Origin: Diphasiastrum complanatum
Taxonomy: Eukaryota; Streptophyta; Lycopodiopsida; Lycopodiales; Lycopodiaceae
Assembly (NCBI GenBank): GCA_029204225.1
Contig: CM055107.1
Span: forward strand, 10,610,868-10,674,867
DNA length: 64,000 bases
Direction of reading: 5' to 3'
Positions 37,281 to 49,200 of this stretch are shown piece by piece. The position numbers were made by a program, and so were the translations under genes. The notes beneath the pieces were generated by a model. That model was not told where the DNA came from. It ran no database searches and saw only the letters and a program-made list of their open reading frames with translations. The stretch's first letter is position 1. Each line of letters starts with the position of its first letter.

Positions 37281-38383
37281 TGTTCACAAATTTCCTCTGA
37301 ATCTATGAACATGGAATTATCTCTTGGTTTTTTCTTCTTCTTTACCGTTCTTTATGGTTCTTACGGTTCTTCTTGTTAGAACGGTTAACACATGGATGGG
37401 TTACTTAGATTTCAACATGTATTTCCCAACTTGTCAATGGGAGACACGGTTTTGATACTCAGCTACATGCAAAAATCCAGCCATGTAACCATCTACAGCT
37501 CAAGAGGATCAGCGTCCGGGTACAGGGAGCAGTCCTACCACTATCTACTAGTTTAGAAAACAATTAAGAACAAGATTAGCTATTGAAAACAAGAAACAAG
37601 ATTCAAGAAACTAGTTTCCTAAGAGCATTTTAACAATCTAAGAATCAGGAAACACTCATTTCTTGATGCTTAGATTGCTCAAGAACAATCAAGAACTGGG
37701 TTGCAAGGGAGTATGCAAGATCTATACCACAAACCAGCCTATCTAGTTTACTTGAATGCTGATTACTACCTTATTCCACAAACAAGAACTGAATCCTAAT
37801 CCACAACTAATCAAGAAACAAGAAACAAGAACCTAGTTAATCCACAATGCAAAGGAATCAAGCATGCTCATAGAAATCTCACTCAAGAACATTGCCATGA
37901 ACAAGGAGCTTAGCTATCATCAAGAACTTGTGGAAGATCCTCTTTATTAGCTCAAGAGAACTTGACAATACATTCAAAGCTCCCTCACAAGAGAGGGGGG
38001 CCCTTAAATAAGCAAGAAGGCTACCCATGTGGAGCCCATGTGGCAATTCCACCAAATTAGAAATTACATGTGGAATTTGTCCTTCTACTAAAGGTCACCA
38101 TCAAAAGGTGGCTCACTCTAACTAATTTAAGGGGGGTCTACCTTTATTTACAATGCCTAGGAAATATTACTAGCTCCTACATGGCCATTGCTTCTTTGGG
38201 ATACACCATGTAGGCTCACATAGATAACTCACTATCTTCCTAGCTAGTACTTCCTCGGCTCTCATGCTCGGCTCTCAGCTTCTTCTGCTCTCTTCCTTCT
38301 GAGACCTCCTCGGTCATGGGTGAGAGATAACTTGTGTCTTTAGCTTGGCTCGTCACTTGGAGATTCTCTAGAATCTGCTAACG
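37281..38383 (-). repeat. Element C 5' LTR
   Basis: 1103 bp matching 24632-25764 with many more differences than the other LTR pairs. Followed by the target duplication ATATC. Confidence 0.9.
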
Positions 38384-38388
38384 ATATC

Positions 38389-38540
38389 ACATGTGCAACG
38401 ATGGTATCATACGTTGATACATCCTAATGTACAAAATGTCCCAAGTGGTGAGTACCGCCCATGAAGGGAATTCCATGAAGGCATTTCACTATCGAAGGCC
38501 ATCAACACTTAGGATTGCCACGCAACTAGTTGTGTGAAGG
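38389..38540 (+). pseudogene. pol: Element D: gypsy integrase zinc-finger region, right part
   Basis: Begins with HMCNDGIIR, which directly continues the frame left at 12408 (joining across A and C with one copy of each duplication). It is followed by a decayed HHCC region (STAHEGNSMKAFHYRRPST). RNase H followed by such a peptide is the normal gypsy order. Confidence 0.7.
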
Positions 38541-40174
38541 TTTCAGAGCTTTTGTTATCTATACAAAGACAAGACGATATATTGAGACAAGAGTTGTGGG
38601 AAGGAGTTTGTCGAACATATCAGGGAGATGTCTCTCTCTCTCCTCACGCGGGAGAGGTAGAGGTGGTGGTGTGCTGGGATGTTGATGGTGATGTCGCATT
38701 ATCAGTGGATGTCCTGGATGATGTTGTGGGGATGGATGAAGGGCTTGCTGCGGTGGGGGCCATGACTCTTCACGTGAAGCACAATAATTGGCCTGAAGGG
38801 GTGGAACATGATGACCAAGAAAAAGAGAAACAACTTGGAGACCCATTTTTTTTTAATTTTTAATTTTTTTTAAAAAGTATTTAAATTCAAAATGCTTCAA
38901 ATAAATATATTGTAATGTTAAAAGAATGTTGTATTTTTTAAGAAAATAATTCAAGCTACAAAAATTCGGTTAATAGATTTTCATAAATAACTTAAAATTA
39001 GCTTATATGAAATAATAATATCATTCAAGATAAAATCATTAGATACAAAATCACTAAAATAATTAAAAAATACTTTTTTGCTTATTTACAACAAAAGTTA
39101 TAGTTTTTTTTTTTGAAATTTTAAAAGTTTTTAAATTACAATTCTTGTATCGAAAAAAAATATTTTTTAAATTATGATAAAAAATTTAATCAATATTTTT
39201 TAAAGTTTTAATTTTTTTTAAATCTTTACTTATACCTACGTAAGTTCATTGAATATTAAAACATTAGATAAAGGCAAATGGAACTACTTTACAATAATCG
39301 AGATTAAATGATTTGTGAAAATATTTAAATCACCTAAAAAAAATCTTTTCATTTCTTAAAAATTTTAATATGTTTTTTTTACAAAAAATATTATAAAAAC
39401 ATATCCAAAATTAAAATATTATAAACTTGACAAATCGTCACAATTTTAATTTTTGGTAATGATTATCAAGCATCGAACGTTTGTCATCCAAAAAATAATA
39501 ACCGATGATTATGTATTCTATTTCATTGCAAAGTCGTGCTCCCGAGTTCTTGACATTGGGCTTGTACCTGACATGAAACATTACAAGTAAAATAAATTTA
39601 AAATTTTAGCTTTAAAATTTTAACTTCAAAATAAAAATTTTAAAATGTAATTATAAATCAAAATGCAAATTAATAATTCAGGAACTTAAAAACTTACCAC
39701 ACAACATTTGCATTTTCTATTTTCGCATTATAAAAAGTTAGTAGAGCTTTCTTTATTGAAGCTGACTGCCAAGAAGAATGAAAAATAACAACTCTCCGAA
39801 TTGAAGAAGTTGTGACTTCGAGAAAACCCTACATAAAACTATGGATTTCAGTGAATTTTGAAGGGGAAATCATCATTTAATGATCCTTCATCTGAAATCC
39901 ATATGGTATATTGCCAATGCAAAGTGTATAAGGCCTTTTTAAAAAATAAAATAAAATTTCTCTACAATCGCCCTCTTCAACCGAGTAAAAGCATGGTTGA
40001 TCATCGACACTTTTGGAAAGGTAGGTCTCTAATGGATCCTCCTCTGCAATGGTCTTACCCCGTGCTAATCTCTCTCTGTCCCTTTTTTCTGCTTTTGCCT
40101 TCAGAATATGTCTCTTGCATTGCTTTCGAAGGACTTTGTTTTTCTTATCTTCGGGAGACTGAAAAAGAAAAAGC
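38541..40174. other. AT-rich region, no supported gene
   Basis: 38534-38863 is open on both strands, but the peptides are not recognisable. 38850-39720 is extremely AT-rich with long A and T runs. 39858-40223 is open on the plus strand without motifs. Confidence 0.4.
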
Positions 40175-40335
40175 TATGCTTAGCATGGGAGACATAAAAT
40201 ATAAAATAGAATGGAAGGCTTAAAGTATCAAAAAGAAATAATTGAATAAAAAAAAAGCTATGCTTAGCATAGGAGACATAAAATATAAAAAAGAAACAAT
40301 TAATAAGCACCTATGCTAAGCATGGGTGAAATAAA
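40175..40335 (+). repeat. Three copies of a TATGCTTAGCAT motif
   Basis: TATGCTTAGCATGGGAGACA at 40175, TATGCTTAGCATAGGAGACA at 40259 and TATGCTAAGCATGGGTGAAA at 40312, each followed by ATAAA. The core ATGCTWAGCAT is a palindrome. The last copy overlaps the 3' end of the spliced fragment on the minus strand. Confidence 0.7.
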
Positions 40336-40773
40336 TACTATGTCTCTAAACAAAATAGAAAATGGACTCAAAGATTCATTTTGGCTGCTCATAGGATAAA
40401 GCCTCTGGCACTCTTCGAAATCTTGACAATTTAACCCTGTCACAAGGGCTTCTTGAACTTTCATAAATAATTTATGTCTGCATTTAAAAAGTATAGTTGT
40501 TAAAAATCCAACAAAATCATAAAAATCACTTTATTACAAAATGTAACATGAAAATAAATATTTAGATTATGACGATTACCTTTGAAATTCTTTGTCCATT
40601 TCTGTCAGAGAAAGTTGACCATCAGCAACTCTAGAGAGAACACTTATTATCAGCTCCGAAGAGCTAATCCCTTGCATATTCTTCCACTCTGATATTTTCA
40701 TTTCTGTAGGGATTGGCTTCAGAGTTTGAGTGTTTACATGTAACTCAGCTTGTGTCAAATCTTTCGATCTCAT
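40300..40773 (-). CDS. Candidate spliced host-gene fragment, two exons
   Basis: Exon 1 (40580-40773) reads MRSKDLTQAELHVNTQTLKP ... SELIISVLSRVADGQLSLTE, EMDKEFQ and ends AAG. The intron (40478-40579, 102 bp) starts GTAATCG and ends AAATGCAG, with GT-AG ends and AT-rich, as in plant introns. Exon 2 (40300-40477) continues in frame for 58 codons (HKLFMKVQEALVTGLNCQDF, EECQRLYPMSSQNES) to a TAA. An in-frame stop lies upstream at 40795, so the start is either this ATG or an exon further up. No family recognised. Prediction rests only on splice sites and frame. Confidence 0.4.
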
Positions 40774-41360
40774 CCTCCTCTTCAGATACAGGCTCTACAC
40801 AATTAGAACATTGCTCTTTTGAACAAGTTGAATCATTGAATGATGAATCAAAAGTTTCAATTTACTCAGTTACTACTTCTAGTAAATCAACAAATCCGCG
40901 TAAGTCTGTTGATCCGCAACGTTCAAGCTTTTCTCATGTTCGTAGGAGACCTTCTCAAAGTGAATGTTTGTCGTGTTAAATATAAAAGGGCTATATTCAT
41001 TGAAAATCTAGAACCTTCTGAGGGTCAAGAACATCCTGAGGTTGGAGCTAGAATTCCGAGTCATGAAATTTTAACACATTCTCAACCAGTTCAAGTATCT
41101 ACTAGTGTCATAGGTTCAATTTATAGATCAAACTCCAAACAAAAAGAAAAATACAAGAGAGACTTGAGATCCTCACCTGATTTAACGAATCGGCAAAAAA
41201 AAGTTGATTACAAAATCTGAGATTCGAAAGGTACGAAATAGTTAACTCTGATGAAGAAGACGGGCCTTCCACTTCATCAGCTGAAAACGAGAGTGTTGAG
41301 AATATATCAAGTTCTGAATTGAGAGGCATTAGTGAAAATTCTTTAGAAAATGTACTTTAA
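40713..41360 (+). pseudogene. Broken Ser/Glu-rich ORF
   Basis: Three plus-strand stretches in different frames: 40713-40979 (SISSSSSDTGSTQLEHCSFE), about 40977-41220 (KYKRAIFIENLEPSEGQEH, SKQKEKYKRDLRSS) and 41235-41360 (NSDEEDGPSTSSAENESVEN) ending in TAA. Similar composition throughout suggests one decayed disordered protein. It overlaps the minus-strand fragment at 40.7 kb, so at most one is real there. Function unknown. Confidence 0.35.
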
Positions 41361-41689
41361 AGAAAAGAATGTGGAAATATAATTTAAGTTGTTTTGTATT
41401 TCAATGGGATTTCGAGTTTCAAAAATCATTTGTTCTCTTGAATTATTATTTCATATGTAATTATGATGGTTTTATGAAGTTTGCAATAAAAAACTTGTAG
41501 TTCTTTATTTAAAATATGCAATTTTTTTGGCTTTTTTTAAAAACAAAATTTAGAGATTTATTAAAAAAATTCATGATTTTGGCCTAAAACTAGGACCATT
41601 AAAAAACACCAAAAAAAATTACTCTTTTTCAAGTGAAAGTCCCAAAACAAATGTCATCGTGTTGTGGGGACATTTGAAAGACGTTGTTT
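41361..41689. other. AT-rich spacer
   Basis: Contains AATAAA near 41486 and long A/T runs; nothing else seen. Confidence 0.35.
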
Positions 41690-41885
41690 TGGTGCCATTG
41701 AGACAAATTGGGAGGCAATGGAAGTGGATCTGATTGGAAATAGGATCAGATGGCTAATGGCAAGTAATTGGGCTGTTGACAAGTGATAAGTCAGATGGCG
41801 AGTAATGAGGGAGAGAAATATGGCGAGTAAATATGATGAAGGGAATGGCAAGAAATGGCTATGGGAGAAGTGACGAGTAATTGGG
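41690..41885 (+). repeat. GCGAGTAAT motif array, copy 2
   Basis: GGCAAGTAATTGG, GGCGAGTAATGAG, GGCGAGTAAATA, GGCAAGAAATGG and GACGAGTAATTGG occur between about 41758 and 41882. It abuts gypsy fragment E directly, while copy 1 lies upstream of the gag at 3.6-5.4 kb. Confidence 0.6.
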
Positions 41886-43889
41886 GTGGATGGTTCGACA
41901 AAGATAAAGTCGAGCTTATAAAGAACCTCATGATACCAACCAATGTGCGTGAACTAAGAGCTTTCTTAGGACATGTTGGCTATTACAGGAGATTTATTCA
42001 AAATCATGCTTCTATTGCTGTCTCTCTTACACATCTACTGAAGAAACAAGTGGAATACTTGTGGACGAATGAACAACAGAAAGCATTTGAAGATCTTAAG
42101 CAAAGGTTGATCAATGTTCCTATTCTGAGACCACCCAACTGGGCTATTTTATTTCACAGTTATGTGAATGTTTCTGCATTTGCTATTGGCGTCTGTCTAA
42201 GTGAGACGGACGACCAGAAGAAGGATCATCCCATCTACTATGCGAGTCGACAGCTCAGTGCATCAGAGAAAAATTATTCGGCTACAGAAAGGAAAGCACT
42301 TGGCATGATTTTCACTGTTAAAAAATTTCGGCATTATTTGCTGGGATATGTATTTTCTTTTCATGTGGATCATTATGCTCTTAAGTATCTTGTAAATAAA
42401 CCAGATCTATCAAGACGAATTGTTCGATGGGTTCTACTTATGCAAGAATTCACTTATCAAGTAGAGCTTCGTCAAGGAAAGTATCATACAAATGCTGATT
42501 ATCTATCGTGACTCAGCACTGAAAAAATTGAAGATCCTATCAATGATGATTTTTCAGACGAACATTTATTCGGGATTTCATCTACAAATTCGTTATATTT
42601 TGATATTATTACTTATCTCAAGGATCAGATATATCCGTATGGTTATGATTTGGAGCAAAATTCAGTTTCTCAATATAAGGTAGCACCTTATACAATTATT
42701 AACAATGTTCTGTACAAGCTTGGTGCTGACCATCAATTACGAAGATGTCTCGAAACTGAAAACATTAAAAAGGTCGTTAAAGTCTTACACTTAGAAGATG
42801 CTGGTGGACATTTTGCTTTGAGGAATACAATTAATAAGATATTGACTGCCAAGTATTGGTGGCCAACAATGTTCAAGGATGTACCAAATTTTATTCGTTC
42901 ATGTGATCCATGCCAGAGATCTGGTAAGCCTACAAAAGCAATGAATTCGTCGTTGACACAAATCCTTCCTCTTGCACCATTCGAGAAGTGGGGGATTGAC
43001 TTTGTCGGTCCAATTAAACCTGTTACCGACATACGAAATGTTGATATATTCTAGTTGCAACGGATTATGCTACAAAGAACGTGGAAGCAGAGGCGACAAA
43101 AAGAAATGATACAAAAACTGTCATGACGTTCTTATTCAAAAGTATTATCACTAGATATGGTTGTCCACTCGAACTAGTAAGTGACCGAGGTACACATTTT
43201 TTAATGACACTATACGGTTGCTGACAACTTATTTTCTCATCAAACACAGAAAAACTACACTGTATAATCCAAAAACAAACGGGTTGACAGAAAGAGCTAC
43301 TGAAATTTTATGTAAGATCCTGACTAAAATTACTATTGCACACGCCACGGATTGGGATCAGAAACTACCATCAGTTCTTTGGGCTTATCGTAATACAGAG
43401 AAAATCACGACGAAACAGACACCATATTTTCTGACATATGGTATGCATCTTATTCTGCCAATTGAATTTGAGGTCAAAACTTTTCGTATCCAAGCTCAAC
43501 GAACAAATGCAGAATGTATAAACGAAAGGTTGACTAATATTGAAAAACTAGTTGAAGCTCATGAGTCTTCACAAAAATTAACGAAGGAAATTCAGGAACA
43601 AAGAAAGAAGAAATATGACAGTCATATAAAAAAATGTGATCTTAAAGTTGATGATTATGCGTTGATATATGACAATCGCCATCAAAAGTTTTTAAGAAAA
43701 CTCCATATGCGATGGCTTGGACCTTTTAAAGTCATAGAGGTATTTGACAATGGTTCTGTGCAACTTCAATCACTTGAAGGGGAACTGTTACCTACACGTA
43801 TTAACGGATCCAGACTTAAAAAAATACTACCTTTGACTAGAATTTTATTTATTTATTTTTATTCTTATTATTTTCTAGTATATTTCTAG
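41886..43889 (+). pseudogene. pol: Gypsy fragment E: RT tail, RNase H, integrase
   Basis: RT thumb (FLGHVGYYRRFI), RNase H (FHSYVNVSAFAIGVCL, YYASRQLSASEKNYSATERK, KFRHYLLGYVFSFHVDH), a stop where SRLS is expected (42509-42511), then the zinc finger (HLEDAGGHFA ... CDPCQRSGKPT), core D (WGIDFVGP), a one-base deletion near 43046, core D (LVSDRGTHF, frameshift near 43200) and core E (NGLTERATEILCKI). It ends with the GPF block (MRWLGPFKVIEVFDNGSVQLQ). No chromodomain. F at 62.45 kb shares the stop and the first frameshift. Confidence 0.88.
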
Positions 43890-44343
43890 AATCAATCGCG
43901 AATTTTTCTCTATCTTTTCTGATAATGTTCGCGACCTTTTTTTCTTTTCTAGAAAATTTTCTAGAAATTTTCGTGAACTTTTCTACCATTGTTCAACATT
44001 TATTCAAACTGTTTCGTGAATTTTTCGAGAATTTTTTTTGTCTTCTCTCAAATATTTTAAGTTATTTTTCAAAGTATTTTTGAGAACTTTTCGAGAAACT
44101 TTCGCGACACTCAACTGTGAACTGAAACTTGTCATTTTTTTTCTTTCGAGAATTTTTCTAGGATTTTTTTTTCTCTAGTTTTTCGAGAAATTTTCTAGGA
44201 TGACGCTAAACATTTTCAAGAATTTTTCGTGAAGTTCTGTATCATTTTCTAGATTCTTTCAAGAATGTTTCGCAAAACATTCTAGAAACTTTCTAGTATC
44301 CTTCGAGAATCTCTCAACCTACCCTTTTGAGAATCTTTCAAGA
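43884..44343. promoter_or_regulatory. Dense TTCnnGAA (heat-shock-element-like) array
   Basis: About 15 TTCnnGAA dyads (TTCTAGAA, TTCGAGAA, TTCGTGAA, TTCAAGAA), for example at 43884, 43948, 43959, 44024, 44145, 44280 and 44302. TTCnnGAA is the core dyad of heat-shock elements. It follows fragment E's integrase, so it may be the 3' non-coding part or LTR of that family. Confidence 0.55.
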
Positions 44344-44395
44344 ATTTATCTACCTACTTTTTACATCCCTCTATTAAAGATGATGGCCACATGAT

Positions 44396-45050
44396 TGTGA
44401 AAATTGTCAACATTTCCTAGCTAGTTTGAGGCCTAAATTGGCTAAAATTGTAAATAGTTTTGGTTTTGGAGTTTCACACGTGTGAACCAGGCCACAATGT
44501 TTTTGTTTACTGTATTTTTTCAGTATGATGAAGTGTCAAACTTCATACCCTTCAAAATGAGACCATTTTGATGTATTTTGGTCATATAAGCCATTTTTAG
44601 CTATTTTTCCTATATAGGGAATATCTAGGGTCAAGTACCTTCTAGAGAGAGGAGAGAGAGTCATCTTCCTCATCCATAAATAGTAGGGAAGTCGTGGAGA
44701 ACAGGTTGGAGAAACCTTTTGTATGCTTCATTGAGATCAATAGATCATTGTCATTGTTTCTTCCTCCATTGAGAGCATTGTTGTGTGTATTGTCTTCAAG
44801 CTATTGTGTATGATCTTAGGTGCTTTTCAAAAGTGGTAGGCTGATGTATTATGGACTGTATAATGCTATTTTGGGCCGCACTTGATGTTTATGGAAGTTT
44901 CCATTTGTGATAAATGCTTTTTGATCAAGTTCTTTGCATTCTAGGTAGCATAGAATGTGTTGCCAATTCCTAGCTTATGTAGTTTGGAGTGCAAGCATTC
45001 AAGCCAATGATCTTGGAGTTTAGATCCACTTAGGATCTGTATTTTTCACA
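44396..45050 (+). repeat. Intact copia 5' LTR
   Basis: TGTGAAAATT...TTTTTCACA, a 5-bp TGTGA/TCACA terminal inverted repeat. Palindrome TTCACACGTGTGAA at 44473-44486 and a TATATAG box at 44611-44617, so transcription should start about 30 bp further on. A GA-rich stretch at 44645-44660 follows. Confidence 0.95.
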
Positions 45051-45062
45051 TGGTATCAGAGC
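45051..45062 (+). other. Intact copia primer binding site (iMet)
   Basis: TGGTATCAGAGC directly after the LTR, a perfect plant iMet site. Confidence 0.95.
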
Positions 45063-46222
45063 TGGTTGGCTTCTATTTACAGTAAGTATTCCATTTTTGG
45101 TGATATTTGGATGTTTGATCAAGTTCTAGCATGATTTTGCATTGCTTTGTTGATCAAATCTTACTAACCTTTGTTTTGTGAGTTGAACTTGTGGATCAAA
45201 AGCATATTTCAGGTCTATTGAAGATCAGAGGCTGAAAAGAAACTATTTTGGATCAGATCATAACACCTAATCATTTGTGATTGTGAGGCTTGTGCATATT
45301 CAATACTAACAATGTTCTTTTCAATCCTATTGTTGACAATCTCCATTCTTGGATGAACACTCTCCTTAAGTGGATGAAACTTCTCCTTAAGTGGATGACA
45401 AATGCTCTTTTGAGTGAGTTGTAATTCTCCTAAAGGCTGAGCAAAGCTCCCATTTGGATGAAAGATCCCCTTTTTTGGGTGAACATATTGTAAGCTCCAT
45501 TGTGAAGAGCATATTGTAAAGATTGTCATCAATTTTGGCATAAATTTTGGTGTACTTTGTTGAGCATGTAAGTAACTCTCCTTATGTAATTTGATTGGAG
45601 CATTTGCTGGAAGGTGTTAACCATTATGCAAGTGTGTTTTCAGGTTCTTAACAGGTTGAGGAACATTCTCATGTGAAGTGATCTTAGATCTACATCTAAA
45701 CACCAAGATTTGACAAGATAGTGAAGCTAGTCTTGTGATTCACTAAGTGTGCTCATTCATTCACCTCTAAATCTTGTATTTATCACTTGCTGGAGTTTAT
45801 AAACTTTTAGAAGTGTGGTTTACATGTGGTTTTACAGGTTGAATCAATATCTTAGTGTGTTGATCATATGTTGATCAAGTTTGTTCATTACTAGGTAATC
45901 TTGGCATCCTAGTTTTGGGTATTTTCTAAGAATGCAAGTAACTCTTCACACCATAACTTGATTTGGTCACTTGCTGGAAAGTTTGAGAGCTTAAGCAAGA
46001 GTGTGTTCAGGTTGGTTTGATTTTGTAATCCATTCTTAGTGTGTGCAAAGTGTTGCATGTGTTTCAATCTTCCTTTCTATGCTTGGAAACCATCTAGGTT
46101 CAAGATAGAAGTGTTTTAGGGTCCTAAATATTCATAGATCTCTTTATCTATCATTTGTTGAGAGAAAAGTGAGTGCTAAGTGCTTTAGGACAGAACCTAA
46201 AAGTTGAAGAAACATTAGAATC
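45063..46222 (+). other. Intact copia 5' leader with internal repeats
   Basis: 1.16 kb without a coding motif. Three diverged repeats spaced 180-190 bp contain CTTGCTGG, then AAGWGTGT and CAGGTT (about 45605, 45790 and 45970). Near 45360 a short tandem CTCCTTAAGTGGATGAAACT occurs. Such leaders can hold packaging signals. Confidence 0.7.
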
Positions 46223-49200
46223 ATGGCTTCCAATGGTGGGATCATGCTAGAGTCTAGTGAAAGGTTGAGTTCATCAAACTACTCTACTTGGAAAGTGAGG
46301 ATGGAGTCCTTACTTGAGTTGAATGAACTCATGGACATAGTTGCAGAAATTGAAGAGAGACCTCTCACACTTCAAGAGCAACAAAGGTTTGATAAGAAGG
46401 CCAAAAGGGCTCTTCATATCATTAAAATGAATGTTACAAATGAACTTCTCAAGGAAGTTGGAAAGTGTCAAAGTGCAAGTGAGGCATGGAATGCCTTAAA
46501 GAAGCTCTTTGAATCAAAGTCCACATCTAGGGTATTGACCCTAAGGAGACAAATATTTTCTAGTAGGCAAAGAGAGGGTGAAAGTGCTCATGCATTTATC
46601 TTGAGAGTTAAGTCCCTAAGTGACGATTTAGCATGCATTGATGAGAACATAAAAGATGGTGAAATAGTCCAAGTTATGTTGAATGGTTTGCTAAATGAAC
46701 ATGCTAACCTTGTGCAAAGTTTTGCCATTCAAAGAGTCTTGCCAAGTGTGGTTGACTTGCAAGAAATCTTATTGGCTGAAGAACATAGGTTGCAATCAAA
46801 GCTTGATGGTGCATCCTTGCAAGGTGGAGGTGAAGAGGCTTTCTTCACAAAAGGCAAATTCAAGGGCAAAGGTAAAGGCAAAGGGAAATGGTCCAAAGGT
46901 GGTAACTTTGATCATGATGATCACTCTTCCTCTTCCTCTTCTACTAAGAACAATAAGTCAAAGTTCAAGTGCTTTTATTGTGGGGTAAAAGGTCATTTTG
47001 CAAATGAATGTTATAAGAAGAAAAGAGAGCAAGGAGAGAGGCAAGGAAATCTTACAATAGATGAGGAAGAACATAACACATGTGAATCACTTGTTATGAC
47101 TTCAAGTTTGTTAGCCAACATAGATGATAATGATCCTTGGTGGATTGATAGTGGAGCCTCATCTCACATGACAAGACATAAGGAATACTTTACATCCTTA
47201 TTGTCTTATGAGGGAGAAGGTAACATCATCTACACTGCAAATGATGGTCAATGTGACATCAAAGGCATAGGCACTATTCCTATTTCCCTTTCAACAAATA
47301 GGAAAGCAAATCTTGAAAATGTTTTGTACATTCCTTCAATCACTAAGAATTTGCTTAGTGTAAGTCAAATGATTGACAAAGGACTTGATGTGGAGTTCAT
47401 TGGAGATGCATGTTTGATAAGTAAATGTGGATCCTTGATTGCTCAAGGTAGGAGGCATGGTAAACTTTTCAAGCTTGATGCATGTGTGATCTCTAATCAT
47501 GAAGGATGTATGGCTAGGGAGCAATTGACAAACCAAGAAGTTTGGCACAAGAGGTTGGGCCATCCCAACTTCAAATCTTTGGAGGTAATGGCAAAGAAAG
47601 AGCTTGTTCTTGGTCTCCCTAAAAGTCTTGTTGCAAACAATAGTGTTTGTGAACATTGTGCCTTGTCCAAATCTCATAGACTTGCTTATTCTAGATCTAC
47701 TTCTAGATCTAAAGAAGCTTTTCAACTTGTGCATTCTGATATTCATTCTTCTAGTACAACTAGCAATGGTGGGGCAAAGATGTATGCAACTTTCATTGAT
47801 GACTTTAGTAGGTATACTTGGATCTATCTTCTTAAAAGTAAGGATGAAGTGTTTGCTGCATTTGTCAAGTTCAAGAATGAAATGGAAAACCAATTCAATA
47901 CAAAGATCAAATGCTTAAGATCTGATAATGGAGGGGAATACACCTCAAATAGGTTCAAAGACTTTTGTATAGCACATGGGATTAAGAGGGAGATGTCTAG
48001 TCCTAGGACTCCACAACAGAATGGAGTGGCCGAGAGGAAGAATAGAACCCTTTGTGAATGTGCCAAGGCAATGAGACTACATGCTAATCTTGCTAAGTCT
48101 TTTTGGGGGGAAGCTTTAGCATGTGCTAACTATCTATGTAATAGATGGACAAGTGCTTCCTTGGATGGTAAAACTCCTCATGAGGTTCTTTATGGTAGAA
48201 GGCCGAGTGTCAAGCATTGTAGGATCTTTGGATGTACATGTTTTGTCAATATCACACTTGATGATAGAACTAAAGAAGATCCTTCATCAAAGAAGGGTGT
48301 GTTTGTTGGCTATAGTGAAGTAAGCAAGGCTTACAAAGTGTACATTCCTTCTACAAAGAAAGTTGTCATAAGTAGGGATGTCATCTTTCATGAAGAGAAT
48401 GTTTCCAATGTTGTTGATGTTGATGTTGATGTGCCTACTAATCATCATGATGTGCAAGATGTCTTGGATGAAGATGGAGATGCCACTCCAAAGCAAACTT
48501 CAAGGAAGACTCAAAGGCAAAGGGCTAAGCCATCAAGGCTAACCTATGATGAAAAAGGAAAGCAAGTGGTGGACAACTCTAACTTTGCTTTTCTTACCTC
48601 TTTTGATGAACCAACTTGTGTAGGTGAAGCAATTCAAAAGAAGGAGTGGATCCAAGCCATGGATCATGAGCATCAAGCACTCATCAAAAGCAACACATGG
48701 AGGTTGGTAAAGCTTCCAAAGGACAAGAAGGCAATTGGTTGTAAGTGGATCTTCAAGATCAAGACAAATCAAGATGGATCAATCAACAAGTACAAGGCAA
48801 GGTTGGTGGCAAAGGGGTATGCTCAAGAATATTGTATTGACTATGATGAGACCTTTGCACCCGTGGCAAAGATGGTAACTATTCGAATCCTAATCTCTCT
48901 TGCAACTCTTTATGATTGGGATATGTGGCAAATGGATGTTACTAATGCCTTCTTGAATGGTGATCTTGAAGAAGATATTTACATGGAGCAACCCGAGGGC
49001 TATGTTTCACATGATGAGCCTAATCATGTGTGCTATCTCCAAAAGAGTTTGTATGGGCTAAAGCAAGCACCAAGGAGTTGGTATGCTAAGCTCAATTCCT
49101 TCTTACTTTCTCAAAACTTTGTTATGAGTGAGTATGATCATTCTCTCTACTTTAGATTGAATGAAAATGATATCACTTTACTTTTGATCTATGTTGATGA

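Larger units (their letters stand above)
24632..38383 (-). mobile_element. Element C: large Ty3/gypsy (Athila/Tat/Ogre type), nonfunctional
   Basis: LTRs of 1133 and 1103 bp, flanked by ATATC at 24627-24631 and 38384-38388. Gag-protease-RT-integrase run on the minus strand at 30.75-35.76 kb. A 4.3-kb region downstream of integrase holds two more ORF zones in the same sense. FAWNHTEMKGIPPEIVVH before RT and the lack of a chromodomain place it with the non-chromoviral plant gypsy group. RNase H is missing and integrase is cut, so it cannot move alone. Four arrays built on GTCGGTTGAGAT are its most unusual feature. Confidence 0.92.

Noticed and set aside
38534-38863. 109-aa Val/Asp-rich plus-strand ORF
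   Set aside because: Also open on the minus strand, starts inside decayed gypsy sequence and has no motif.
47336-47893. 185-aa minus-strand ORF inside the copia integrase
   Set aside because: Shadow of the intact gag-pol frame.
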